From contig JAILZT010000002.1 of NCBI GenBank assembly GCA_023512345.1, forward strand, positions 186,001-250,000: a stretch of 64,000 nucleotides of DNA, in the 5' to 3' direction. Positions 53,280 to 60,602 of the stretch are shown here, in pieces. Made by a program: the position numbers and the translations under genes. The DNA is from Paenibacillus sp. (GTDB taxonomy: Bacteria; Bacillota; Bacilli; Paenibacillales; Paenibacillaceae). The stretch's first letter is position 1. The number at the start of each line of letters is the position of its first letter. The notes under the pieces were generated by a model, which was given only the letters and a program-made list of their open reading frames with translations, did not search any database and was not told the origin of the DNA.

Positions 53280-54644
53280 TTAAACAGTTACTGGCTCTTT
53301 CTGTGTCACGGTTTTCGGAAGTGCTTGAAGGCCTGCCGTATTCAGGAAGTTCCAAGGCTTGTTGTAGTGAGGCTGGAAGAAGAAGTCGATGAATGCGAGC
53401 TGATCAATTGTCATTTTATTCTGAATGCATACCGATACCGTGTTGATCGATTGAGTAAGGTCCATTTTGGACATGATCTGAGCCCCCAGAAGCCGGCGGG
53501 TTTCACGGTCAAATACCACTTTTACCTGAACCTGTTCAAAAGTAGGCATGAACTCTGGGCGGTAGTTATCTGTAATAATCACGCTTTCGATGTCCATTCC
53601 TTCAGCCTTTGCAGCATCTTCGGTAAGTCCGGTGCCTGCAATGTTGTCCTCGTATATTTTAATGCCTGAAGTTCCCTGCGTGCCCATGTATGGAATCAGA
53701 TTGGATACAAGGTTACGAGCCACTAAGGTTCCCATACGTACAGCGTTTGTTGCCAAAGGAATGTAGGCGTTTTTACCTGTTGGATTATAGTGGATCGCAC
53801 AGCTGTCACCAGCCGCAAACACATCCGGGATACTGGTCTGCATATAGTCATTCACGATTATTGCTCCGTTAGGAAGCATATCCACCTGACCCTTCAGCAG
53901 CTCAGTGTTAGGGCGGAAGCCGATGCAGAGAATGACCATATCTGTCTCATGCTCCCCTTTGCTGGTAATCACCTTAGTCACTTTACCGCCTTCACCTGCA
54001 AAAGAGCTTACCTTTTCTCCTAGTGCCAATTTAATACCGTGATCTTCAAGCGACTTTTGAATAGGTGTAGTAAATTCCTCGTCCAAGTATTTGCTCAAGA
54101 TTCGATCCTCGGCATCGATCAGGGTTACCTGTTTCCCGTTCATTTGAAAGGCTTCTACCAGTTCAACGCCAATATATCCTGCACCTACGACGGTAATTCT
54201 GTCCACCTGCTGAGCTTTTTCAATGATGGTGTTGGAGTGACTATAGTTCTTGGAGAGCAGGATACCGTCTAAATCCATTCCTGTAAGCTTCGGTACAATC
54301 GGCCAAGAACCGGTAGTCATAATTAGCTTGTCATACGAATCGTCAAATTCCTGACCATTGTCTAGATTACGGGCACGCAACGTTTTGCTATTCGTATCTA
54401 TAGCGGTGACCTCATGACGCATTTTCACATTAGCACCAAGTTCTCTAAGCTTATCGGGAGAAGAATAAAAGAGGCCTTGGGGATCTTTGATAACTCCGCC
54501 TACATACAAGGCAATGCCACACGACAGAAAGGATATATTATCATTTCGCTCATATACGGTTATTTCTGCATCTGGGTAAAGCTGTGCGGTGTTAACAATT
54601 GCGGCGGTTCCGGCATGGGTACATCCAATGACTGCTACTTTCAT
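53280..54644 (-). CDS. nox: NADH oxidase / CoA-disulfide-reductase family flavoprotein
   Basis: A 454-residue pyridine-nucleotide flavoprotein of the water-forming NADH oxidase type. The start at 54644 (MKVAVIGCTHAGTAA) follows a GGAGGAGGAAG site. The FAD-binding motif is at residues 3-15, the redox-active Cys42 sits in ISFLSCGIALYVGG, the NADH-binding motif is ITVVGAGYIGVELVEAF, and the second FAD motif is IPDVFAAGDSCAI. The C-terminal FFFQPHYNKPWNF matches the family. Cys42 is the same position as in enterococcal NADH oxidase and peroxidase. It removes oxygen and regenerates NAD+. Confidence 0.93.
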   Translation of the reverse strand: MKVAVIGCTHAGTAAIVNTAQLYPDAEITVYERNDNISFLSCGIALYVGGVIKDPQGLFYSSPDKLRELGANVKMRHEVTAIDTNSKTLRARNLDNGQEFDDSYDKLIMTTGSWPIVPKLTGMDLDGILLSKNYSHSNTIIEKAQQVDRITVVGAGYIGVELVEAFQMNGKQVTLIDAEDRILSKYLDEEFTTPIQKSLEDHGIKLALGEKVSSFAGEGGKVTKVITSKGEHETDMVILCIGFRPNTELLKGQVDMLPNGAIIVNDYMQTSIPDVFAAGDSCAIHYNPTGKNAYIPLATNAVRMGTLVARNLVSNLIPYMGTQGTSGIKIYEDNIAGTGLTEDAAKAEGMDIESVIITDNYRPEFMPTFEQVQVKVVFDRETRRLLGAQIMSKMDLTQSINTVSVCIQNKMTIDQLAFIDFFFQPHYNKPWNFLNTAGLQALPKTVTQKEPVTV

Positions 54645-54698
54645 GATTTCTTCCTCCTCCAAGTTGAAAAGCTCTTTATTTACGTTTTCGAATTTGAA

Positions 54699-54753
54699 TG
54701 TGATTAATTTCACTTTGCAAGCTGATTATATTGTGATATTTATCACAATGCAA
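54699..54753 (-). promoter_or_regulatory. nox promoter with redox-type operator in the spacer
   Basis: On the minus strand TTGCAT and TATAAT are 17 bases apart (54725-54753). The palindrome TTGTGATAAATATCACAA (54731-54748) fills exactly the spacer. A second half-conserved site TGTGATTAATTTCACT (54699-54714) lies just after the predicted start. Such positions fit a repressor of the Rex type better than an Fnr-type activator. Confidence 0.7.
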
Positions 54754-54897
54754 GCCTTTTTCTCAATTTTCCCAGATTGTTCACATTTTTAAGTATTTTA
54801 AAGACTCGTGGAAAGGATGATACAAGTTATCTTTTACATCGAGTCACCACATTATGTCCCTTACACAGTAAGAACAATATCTGGCATTTGGACATGC

Positions 54898-54933
54898 AAA
54901 AAAGGCTTTACCGTTAGATTCACGATAAAGCCC
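54898..54933 (-). terminator. Rho-independent terminator after fhs
   Basis: On the minus strand GGCTTTA pairs with TAAAGCC, with extra pairs inside, and is followed by TTTTTT about 25 bases past the fhs stop. Confidence 0.8.
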
Positions 54934-54955
54934 CGAGAGATATGTAATACAAATA

Positions 54956-56590
54956 TTATACTAAACCCTGAAGCTCGCCCTCATCGTCAATTCTCAGCTG
55001 CTCTGCCGCAGGTTTGGCGGGAAGCCCTGGCATGGTCACTATATTCCCTGTGATCACAACAGCAAATCCAGCTCCAAGAGACAAGGTGATGTCGCGAACT
55101 CCCATCGTAAAGCCCTCTGGTGCTCCAAGCAAACGTGGCTGATCAGAGAAGGAGTACGGTGTTTTTGCCATACATACCTGAAGATGATGCAGCCCCAGTC
55201 GATCAATAACCGCTAAGCTTCGTTTGGCAGCAGGAGAAAAGGCCACATCTGCTCCATGATAGATTTCACGAACGATTTTACTGATTTTAGCTGGAATATC
55301 CAAGCTGTCCTCATACAAAGGAGCAAATTCCACTTGATCACCACGATCCAGCAGTTTTTTCAACTCAGCAGCAAGCTGAAGACCTCCAGCCCCACCCTCT
55401 GCCCACACCTTGGAAATTGCAGCAGGCACATTCAAACGGCGGCAGGCCTCCATAATTTCATTGATTTCTGAAAGGCTGTCCCCTTCAAAGTGATTGATGG
55501 CTACAAGTACAGGCACGCCAAATTTACCGAGGTTCTCGATATGACGCTCCATATTTGTCATTCCCGCTAGGAGTGCTGCCCTATTTCCGTTATAGAGCTC
55601 TTCCTTCGGCACCCCACCATTATATTTCAAAGACTTCACAGTGACGACAAGCACGGCGGCTGAAGGAGACAGTCCTGCCTGGCGGCATTTAATATCCATG
55701 AATTTCTCTGCGCCCAGATCTGCACCAAAACCCGCCTCCGTAACTACAACATCACCAAGCTTAAGGGCGTAACGGGTACCAATAATACTGCTGCAACCAT
55801 GGGCAATATTAGCAAAAGGTCCGCCATGCACAATGACCGGTGTTCCTTCCAGCGTCTGAACAAGGTTTGGTTTGACCGCTTCCTTGAGCAGCGCAGCCAT
55901 AGCGTCAACTGCTCCCAGAGCCTTCGCAGTTACAGGTTGGCCCTGTTGGTCATACCCGATAAGCATACGGCCGAGACGTTTCTTCAGGTTACGGAGATTA
56001 CTGCATAAACACAGTACAGCCATGATCTCAGAGGCCGTTGTAATTTGGAAGCCGCTCTCGCGAACGGGACCATTTCCGTCCCCAAGCCCTGTCACAATGC
56101 TGCGCAGGCTGCGGTCATTCATATCCATAACTCTTTTCCACACGATCCGCTGCGGATTCAACCCCAGCGCATTCCCTTGAAATATATGATTGTCAATCAT
56201 TGCTGACAGTAAATTATGCGCTGATGTAACCGCATGAATATCTCCTGTAAAGTGCAGATTAATATCATCAGCAGGGACAATTTGCGACTTCCCTCCGCCT
56301 GTAGCGCCGCCTTTCATACCTAGGCAAGGACCAAGTGAAGGCTCGCGCAGAGCGGCTACTGTCTGTACTCCGGCAGCATTCAATGCCTGTGCAAGACCAA
56401 TGGTAGTTAAGGTTTTCCCTTCCCCTGCAGGTGTGGGATTCATTGCAGTCACCAATACCAGCTTACCATCCGGCTTGTCCTTAATATCCTCCCAAAGGGA
56501 TGGAGAGAGCTTGCTTTTATATTTCCCATAGAGCTCTAGATGTTTCTCATCAATTCCGGCTTCTGATGCTACCTCTGTAATTAATCTCAT
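54956..56590 (-). CDS. fhs: Formate--tetrahydrofolate ligase
   Basis: The ligase makes 10-formyl-THF from formate, THF and ATP. The 544-residue protein has the ATP-binding motif TAMNPTPAGEGKTLTTIGLA, LGPCLGMKGGATGGG and the DIHAVTSAHNLLSAMIDNH segment. The C-terminal FTMGVRDITLSLGAGFAVVI and MPGLP motifs are also present. It is full length. Together with glyA and the formate channel it forms the window's one-carbon theme, though it is transcribed as its own unit. Confidence 0.97.
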   Translation of the reverse strand: MRLITEVASEAGIDEKHLELYGKYKSKLSPSLWEDIKDKPDGKLVLVTAMNPTPAGEGKTLTTIGLAQALNAAGVQTVAALREPSLGPCLGMKGGATGGGKSQIVPADDINLHFTGDIHAVTSAHNLLSAMIDNHIFQGNALGLNPQRIVWKRVMDMNDRSLRSIVTGLGDGNGPVRESGFQITTASEIMAVLCLCSNLRNLKKRLGRMLIGYDQQGQPVTAKALGAVDAMAALLKEAVKPNLVQTLEGTPVIVHGGPFANIAHGCSSIIGTRYALKLGDVVVTEAGFGADLGAEKFMDIKCRQAGLSPSAAVLVVTVKSLKYNGGVPKEELYNGNRAALLAGMTNMERHIENLGKFGVPVLVAINHFEGDSLSEINEIMEACRRLNVPAAISKVWAEGGAGGLQLAAELKKLLDRGDQVEFAPLYEDSLDIPAKISKIVREIYHGADVAFSPAAKRSLAVIDRLGLHHLQVCMAKTPYSFSDQPRLLGAPEGFTMGVRDITLSLGAGFAVVITGNIVTMPGLPAKPAAEQLRIDDEGELQGLV

Positions 56591-56675
56591 GCTTGTATAA
56601 AACCCTCCTGCCCTTATTAGCCTTGCTCATTTATCCTTTATGCGATAGTACTTCTATGTAATGATTCCTCTTCAA

Positions 56676-56703
56676 AGGATACAAGGTCTTTGAAAACCGT
56701 CAA
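56676..56703 (-). promoter_or_regulatory. Probable sigma-A promoter of fhs
   Basis: On the minus strand TTGACG and TATCCT lie 16 bases apart, roughly 85 bases before the fhs start. Confidence 0.5.
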
Positions 56704-56735
56704 GTATTATTTTCATCCTATATCAATTTATTAAC

Positions 56736-56780
56736 TAAAAACATCCTCTCAAGCAGCGTTCTAGAACTGTCTGAGAGGAT
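56736..56780 (-). terminator. Rho-independent terminator after the glutathione peroxidase gene
   Basis: ATCCTCTCA pairs with TGAGAGGAT around a TTCTAGAA core. On the minus strand GTTTTTAG follows. Confidence 0.85.
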
Positions 56781-56811
56781 ATTCGGACTTTTTTGTGAAA
56801 ACTATATAGAA

Positions 56812-57288
56812 CTACAGCAATGACTCAATAAGACCCTTCATCGTTTCCGGGGTTTCCTTTGGCTCAACACGAGCTACTACATTGCCCTTACGGTCCACAA
56901 GGAACTTGGTGAAATTCCACTGAATATCGCTGCTGTCAGCAGACCCTGGCTGCTGGCCCTTTAAATATTGGAACAGAAGACTCGCATCCGATCCATTGAC
57001 ATCCACTTTGGCAAATACGGGGAAAGTAACTCCGTAATTAATTTGGCAAAATTCTTCCGCTTCTTCACTAGTCCCCGGTTCCTGCCCGGCAAACTGATTG
57101 CAAGGGAAACCAAGCACTATTAGTCCCTGATCACTATACTGCTCGTACAGCTTCTGGAGATCTCCGTATTGCGGTGTAAGTCCACATTTGCTGGCTGTAT
57201 TGGCAATCAGCAACACTTTACCTTCATACTCTGTAAAAGGGACTTCTTTTCCTGAAGGTGTAACTCCGGCAAAACTGTATATCGACAT
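56812..57288 (-). CDS. Glutathione peroxidase family thiol peroxidase
   Basis: A 158-residue Cys-type peroxidase (BsaA-like). The peroxidatic Cys35 is in NTASKCGLTPQYGDL, and the second cysteine is in GFPCNQFAGQEPG. The WNFTKFLVDRKG segment completes the Gln/Trp/Asn active site. In Bacillales such enzymes usually take electrons from thioredoxin rather than glutathione. It protects against organic and hydrogen peroxides. Confidence 0.95.
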   Translation of the reverse strand: MSIYSFAGVTPSGKEVPFTEYEGKVLLIANTASKCGLTPQYGDLQKLYEQYSDQGLIVLGFPCNQFAGQEPGTSEEAEEFCQINYGVTFPVFAKVDVNGSDASLLFQYLKGQQPGSADSSDIQWNFTKFLVDRKGNVVARVEPKETPETMKGLIESLL

Positions 57289-57402
57289 CTAAAATTCCCC
57301 TTCCCACATTCTTCAAAATTGAATTATTTACTTATCCTCTCCATTTTACCCTACCCCAATCGGAAAGCAAGTAATCGAACTCTAACCACTCCACGTAAAG
57401 GG

Positions 57403-58419
57403 CTACATACGCTGTTGTAATCCGCAAGCCTTAGCAATAAGCTGGAGCGATTTCAACTTGTCTGGAAAGCTATGTATTAGATTCGCAATCATGATCTCCT
57501 CACATTGATACTGCTTTGCAAGAGTTTCAAGTTGTTCACGTACGCTCTCTGGTGAGCCCACGACCATTCTCTTACGGTTATCATGAATACGGAACATGTC
57601 ATAAGGGGTGTAATGATAAGCCATCGCCCGCTCTACAGAAGGAGTACCTGTAGAAACATGACCTTTCTCGAGCAATATCAAGGATAAATCCATGCTGGAC
57701 GCTAACCGATCTGCTTCTTCAGAGCTCTCAGCACAAATAGCAAATACAGCAACCAGACAGCGTGGACTTGGCAAAATCTCAGAGGAGCTGAATTTCTCCT
57801 TATACTCCTTAACGGCCCCACTCCCTCCATCCCCATTAATAAATTGAGCAAAAGCGAAACCTGTTCCGAGCTTGGCTGCGAGTGAAGAGCTTCCACTGCT
57901 TGAACCCAGCAGCCACATTTCCGGAGCGGTTGATATAGCAGGTGTGGCCTGAAGCCCAGCAAAACGATGGGACGGGTCGGGCTGTTTATACAAATAGGAT
58001 GCCAAATCCTGAATTTGCTCCTCATAACGGTCTATATTACGGATCTGATTCTCCTGCAATGCACGTGTGGCCAGAGCCGCTCCACCCGGTGCACGGCCGA
58101 TCCCAAGATCGATTCGCCCTGGGTACAGTCCCTCCAAAACACGAAAATTCTCCGCTACCTTGTAGGCACTGTAATGGGGAAGCAGCACCCCACCGGAGCC
58201 GATACGTATGGATGAGGTTACAGCAGCAAGATGAGACATAAGAACTTCAGGGCTAGAACCGGCTAGGCCGGGTGCGGAATGATGCTCCGATACCCAAAAG
58301 CGGTGAAAGCCAAGCCGCTCCGCCTCCTGCGCCAGCAAAGCGGTCTGTGCTAAGGCTTCGGCAGGAGTGCTCCCTTCTGAAACAGGGGATTGGTCCAGTA
58401 CACTAAGTTTTTTTATCAT
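57403..58419 (-). CDS. LLM-class (luciferase-like) flavin-dependent monooxygenase
   Basis: A 338-residue protein of the bacterial luciferase superfamily. It begins SVLDQSPVSEG, which is the start of the MsnO8/YwcH-like group. RFWVSEHHSAPGLAGSSPEV follows, then RIGSGGVLLPHYSAYKVAE and PGRIDLGIGRAPGG. These enzymes use FMNH2 from a separate reductase; the substrate is unknown. The ATG at 58419 is preferred because GGAGAG lies just before it. Confidence 0.9.
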   Translation of the reverse strand: MIKKLSVLDQSPVSEGSTPAEALAQTALLAQEAERLGFHRFWVSEHHSAPGLAGSSPEVLMSHLAAVTSSIRIGSGGVLLPHYSAYKVAENFRVLEGLYPGRIDLGIGRAPGGAALATRALQENQIRNIDRYEEQIQDLASYLYKQPDPSHRFAGLQATPAISTAPEMWLLGSSSGSSSLAAKLGTGFAFAQFINGDGGSGAVKEYKEKFSSSEILPSPRCLVAVFAICAESSEEADRLASSMDLSLILLEKGHVSTGTPSVERAMAYHYTPYDMFRIHDNRKRMVVGSPESVREQLETLAKQYQCEEIMIANLIHSFPDKLKSLQLIAKACGLQQRM

Positions 58420-58570
58420 ACTCAGCTCTCCAATGAAGGTTGTTATTTCCACTTAATTCCTAGAGTATATCATGATTCATTCTGCTTTTTATATTCAAGA
58501 ACATAGGCAGCAACGCAAAAATCCCTCCCCTAATAAGACAGAGAAGGACATCTTAATCATAGTGATTTCA

Positions 58571-58915
58571 TTATTTCGTCTCTTGAGCCAGCTTCACCAG
58601 CATATGTGCCAGCTTATGCCTTTCTTCTTTGTTGCCAACCCTCCACAACTCCGATAGCAGCTTCTCCTCGCTATTTCGAGGCTCCTCATGCTTCGCCAGA
58701 TAGTCGGCTACCTTCTCGGCAGCAATTGCTAATGTTTCCTCGCTCAGACCAATTTTTTGGGCAAGATGTATGCGCTTACCTAGATATTGTTGAAAAGATT
58801 GAAAATGCTCTAAGATCGCCTCTTTTTGATCAGGGCCAATACGGTCTAAAGCTTCATCCACCTTCTGCATAGCTACACTTCCGTCTTTGCTGATCACATG
58901 GTTATGTTCGGACAC
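58571..58915 (-). CDS. DUF3243 family protein
   Basis: A 114-residue, mostly helical, charged protein. The ILEHFQSFQQYLGKRIHLAQKIGLSEET part matches the DUF3243 (YmfJ-like) pattern by its F-x2-F-x2-YL and G-L-S-x-E residues. A C-terminal stretch of about 30 residues (SEEKLLSELWRVGNKEERH) is additional to the short B. subtilis version. No function is established. Confidence 0.75.
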   Translation of the reverse strand: MSEHNHVISKDGSVAMQKVDEALDRIGPDQKEAILEHFQSFQQYLGKRIHLAQKIGLSEETLAIAAEKVADYLAKHEEPRNSEEKLLSELWRVGNKEERHKLAHMLVKLAQETK

Positions 58916-59144
58916 GTTAGTCGCCTCCTTGATAGGATCTTCTGATGTCTTCTACTTAACCGAGAGAGTGGGGGCTGAACCAAAAAAGAGCAAGATAAAA
59001 AGCGGATCAACCGCAAAATCAGCGCTTGACTATGTAGCCGAAATAATGGGCTCAACACCAAAGGAGTGTATAGCAAAAATGTGGTTAGCTTGGATCTAGC
59101 CTCAAACGGACATTTAGCCAATTCCACCTGCAGAGGGCCAGCCG

Positions 59145-59295
59145 AAATCCCCATCCGAGGGCGATTCAATCGCACTTTTACATCTCATTTAGCAAAAATT
59201 CCCATCCGAGGGCGATTCAATCGCACTTTTACATCTCATTTAGCGAAAATCCCCATCCGAGGGCGATTCAATCGCACTTTTACATCTCATTTGGA
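59145..59295. repeat. Three-copy tandem repeat, 51-bp period
   Basis: The core CCATCCGAGGGCGATTCAAT recurs at 59151, 59202 and 59253, followed each time by CGCACTTTTACATCTCATTT. The copies are nearly identical. Each contains the small hairpin GCGAT/ATCGC. Because 51 is a multiple of three, the plus-strand frame stays open and reads PIRGRFNRTFTSHLAK three times, but no ribosome binding site or family supports a protein. The rest of the 525-bp gap 58916-59440 shows no gene. Confidence 0.9.
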
Positions 59296-59364
59296 GGAAT
59301 CCACCATCCAATGTGGACGGAAATTCTGTTATAACGTTTACTCACGGCCACGGCTACCGCCTCC

Positions 59365-59397
59365 AAAAAAGCAGCCCTGAAAATTGAGGACTGCTTC
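59365..59397 (-). terminator. Rho-independent terminator after the VanY-type gene
   Basis: On the minus strand GAAGCAGTCCT pairs with AGGGCTGC around CAATTTTC and is followed by TTTTTT. Confidence 0.8.
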
Positions 59398-59440
59398 AAA
59401 AAGGCTTAAACTAATACTCAGGAGTATTGGTTAAGAGAAT

Positions 59441-60436
59441 CTATTTAGATACCGGAATAGCATCGTAATATTCCTCAAGCGTAATCCCTTTCTCTGAAAC
59501 GGAGCGGGCAATTTCAACCCCTACATACCGTATGTGCCAAGGCTCATACTTATAGCCGGTAATCGACTGTTTACCTTCTGGGAAACGAATAATATAACCG
59601 TACTCAGAAGCATGCTGCGCCAGCCAGTTGGCTTCCTTGGTACCGGCAAAGCAGCTCTCGGCTGCACACTTGCCATCCGTGCCTGAGATATCAACGGCCA
59701 GTCCCGTCTGATGCTCACTATGCCCCGGTACTGCGCTATATGTTCGTGCTTTGGCTTCTCCATCACGTTCCACGTAATTGTTGAACAATCGGGTCTGCGT
59801 GGATTGGGAGCGGTATGCAGAAACACCCGCTAAACGCACACCATCCTTCTTGGCCGCTGCGAATAATTCCTCCAAAGCTGCTGCTGCAGTCTTACGCATC
59901 ATCCGCTTCTCAATTTTATCACTAAAGAGAAAAGGCACATCAGGATATACGAGGTCATCCGGTTTATAATTCTCAGGCAGCTTGTACTGTTTATTCACAA
60001 GCACAGTAAGGCTCTCCGGTTCTGCCGCCGTTTGTACAGAATCCCCACCACCGGACCATCCTTCACCACCAGAACTCGTTGGTTTGGATGTCGGCTTGGC
60101 TGTAGGTTCGACTGTAGGTTTGGTTGTGGGTTCTACTGTGGGTTCTACTGTTGGTTCTACTATTGGTTTGGAGGTGGCTGGAGCGTTTGTAGGCTCGACC
60201 TCTGCATCCCCGTCCTCATTCCCAACGGCAGAATCACCAGTGTTGCCTTGGTTATCCTCGGTGCCGCCTCCAACATCTGCAGGATCCGGTTCAGGTGGCT
60301 GGCCTTGAAGATCTGGCTGCTGGGTTACAGTACTTCCGTCCCCTTGGGAAGCAGATGGAGTTATATACTTACCGATTCCCCAACCTGCAACAATAACCAC
60401 TACTAGCAGGATAAGAATCCACAATTTTTTGGACAT
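59441..60436 (-). CDS. VanY-type D-alanyl-D-alanine carboxypeptidase (M15B)
   Basis: A 331-residue, extracytoplasmic zinc peptidase that trims the terminal D-Ala of peptidoglycan stems. It has an N-terminal membrane anchor (residues 4-20), then a disordered region. That region contains a PTVEP/PTTKP/PTAKP/PTSKP repeat (about residues 85-118) which should space the enzyme from the membrane. The VanY domain holds GVSAYRSQSTQTRLF, the zinc motif SEHQTGLAVDISG and the third ligand in YEPWHIRYVG. All catalytic residues are visible. Confidence 0.93.
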   Translation of the reverse strand: MSKKLWILILLVVVIVAGWGIGKYITPSASQGDGSTVTQQPDLQGQPPEPDPADVGGGTEDNQGNTGDSAVGNEDGDAEVEPTNAPATSKPIVEPTVEPTVEPTTKPTVEPTAKPTSKPTSSGGEGWSGGGDSVQTAAEPESLTVLVNKQYKLPENYKPDDLVYPDVPFLFSDKIEKRMMRKTAAAALEELFAAAKKDGVRLAGVSAYRSQSTQTRLFNNYVERDGEAKARTYSAVPGHSEHQTGLAVDISGTDGKCAAESCFAGTKEANWLAQHASEYGYIIRFPEGKQSITGYKYEPWHIRYVGVEIARSVSEKGITLEEYYDAIPVSK

Positions 60437-60524
60437 GAACAGTTCACACTCCTATTACAGTTAATACTCTATTTATCTATTAGACAGGCTCAGGCTCTTA
60501 AAGGTTTCACTTCCCCCTTAAACA

Positions 60525-60577
60525 ATTATTACCATAGGCTTGTTAGCAAAATGCTAAACGATGCCTATGGTAATAAT
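60525..60577 (-). terminator. Large hairpin downstream of the DEAD-box helicase gene
   Basis: ATTATTACCATAGGC (60525-60539) is perfectly matched by GCCTATGGTAATAAT (60563-60577), and the tip holds a second stem TTAGCA/TGCTAA. It sits 25 bases past the helicase stop. On the minus strand only a short U-rich stretch follows, so it may stop transcription or protect the mRNA end. Confidence 0.6.
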
Positions 60578-60602
60578 GTACTCCTATGCTTGTGCTACAT
60601 TG

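Noticed and set aside
54731..54748. The nox palindrome as a simple Crp/Fnr activator site
   Set aside because: It fills the -35/-10 spacer, a position suited to repression, so a Rex-type repressor was preferred; Fnr is kept only as an alternative.
59145..59295. The tandem repeat as a CRISPR array
   Set aside because: There are no unique spacers; the whole 51-bp unit is repeated, and no cas gene is near.
59066..59380. A 104-codon plus-strand frame covering the tandem repeat
   Set aside because: It has no ribosome binding site, resembles no family, and stays open only because the 51-bp unit is a multiple of three.
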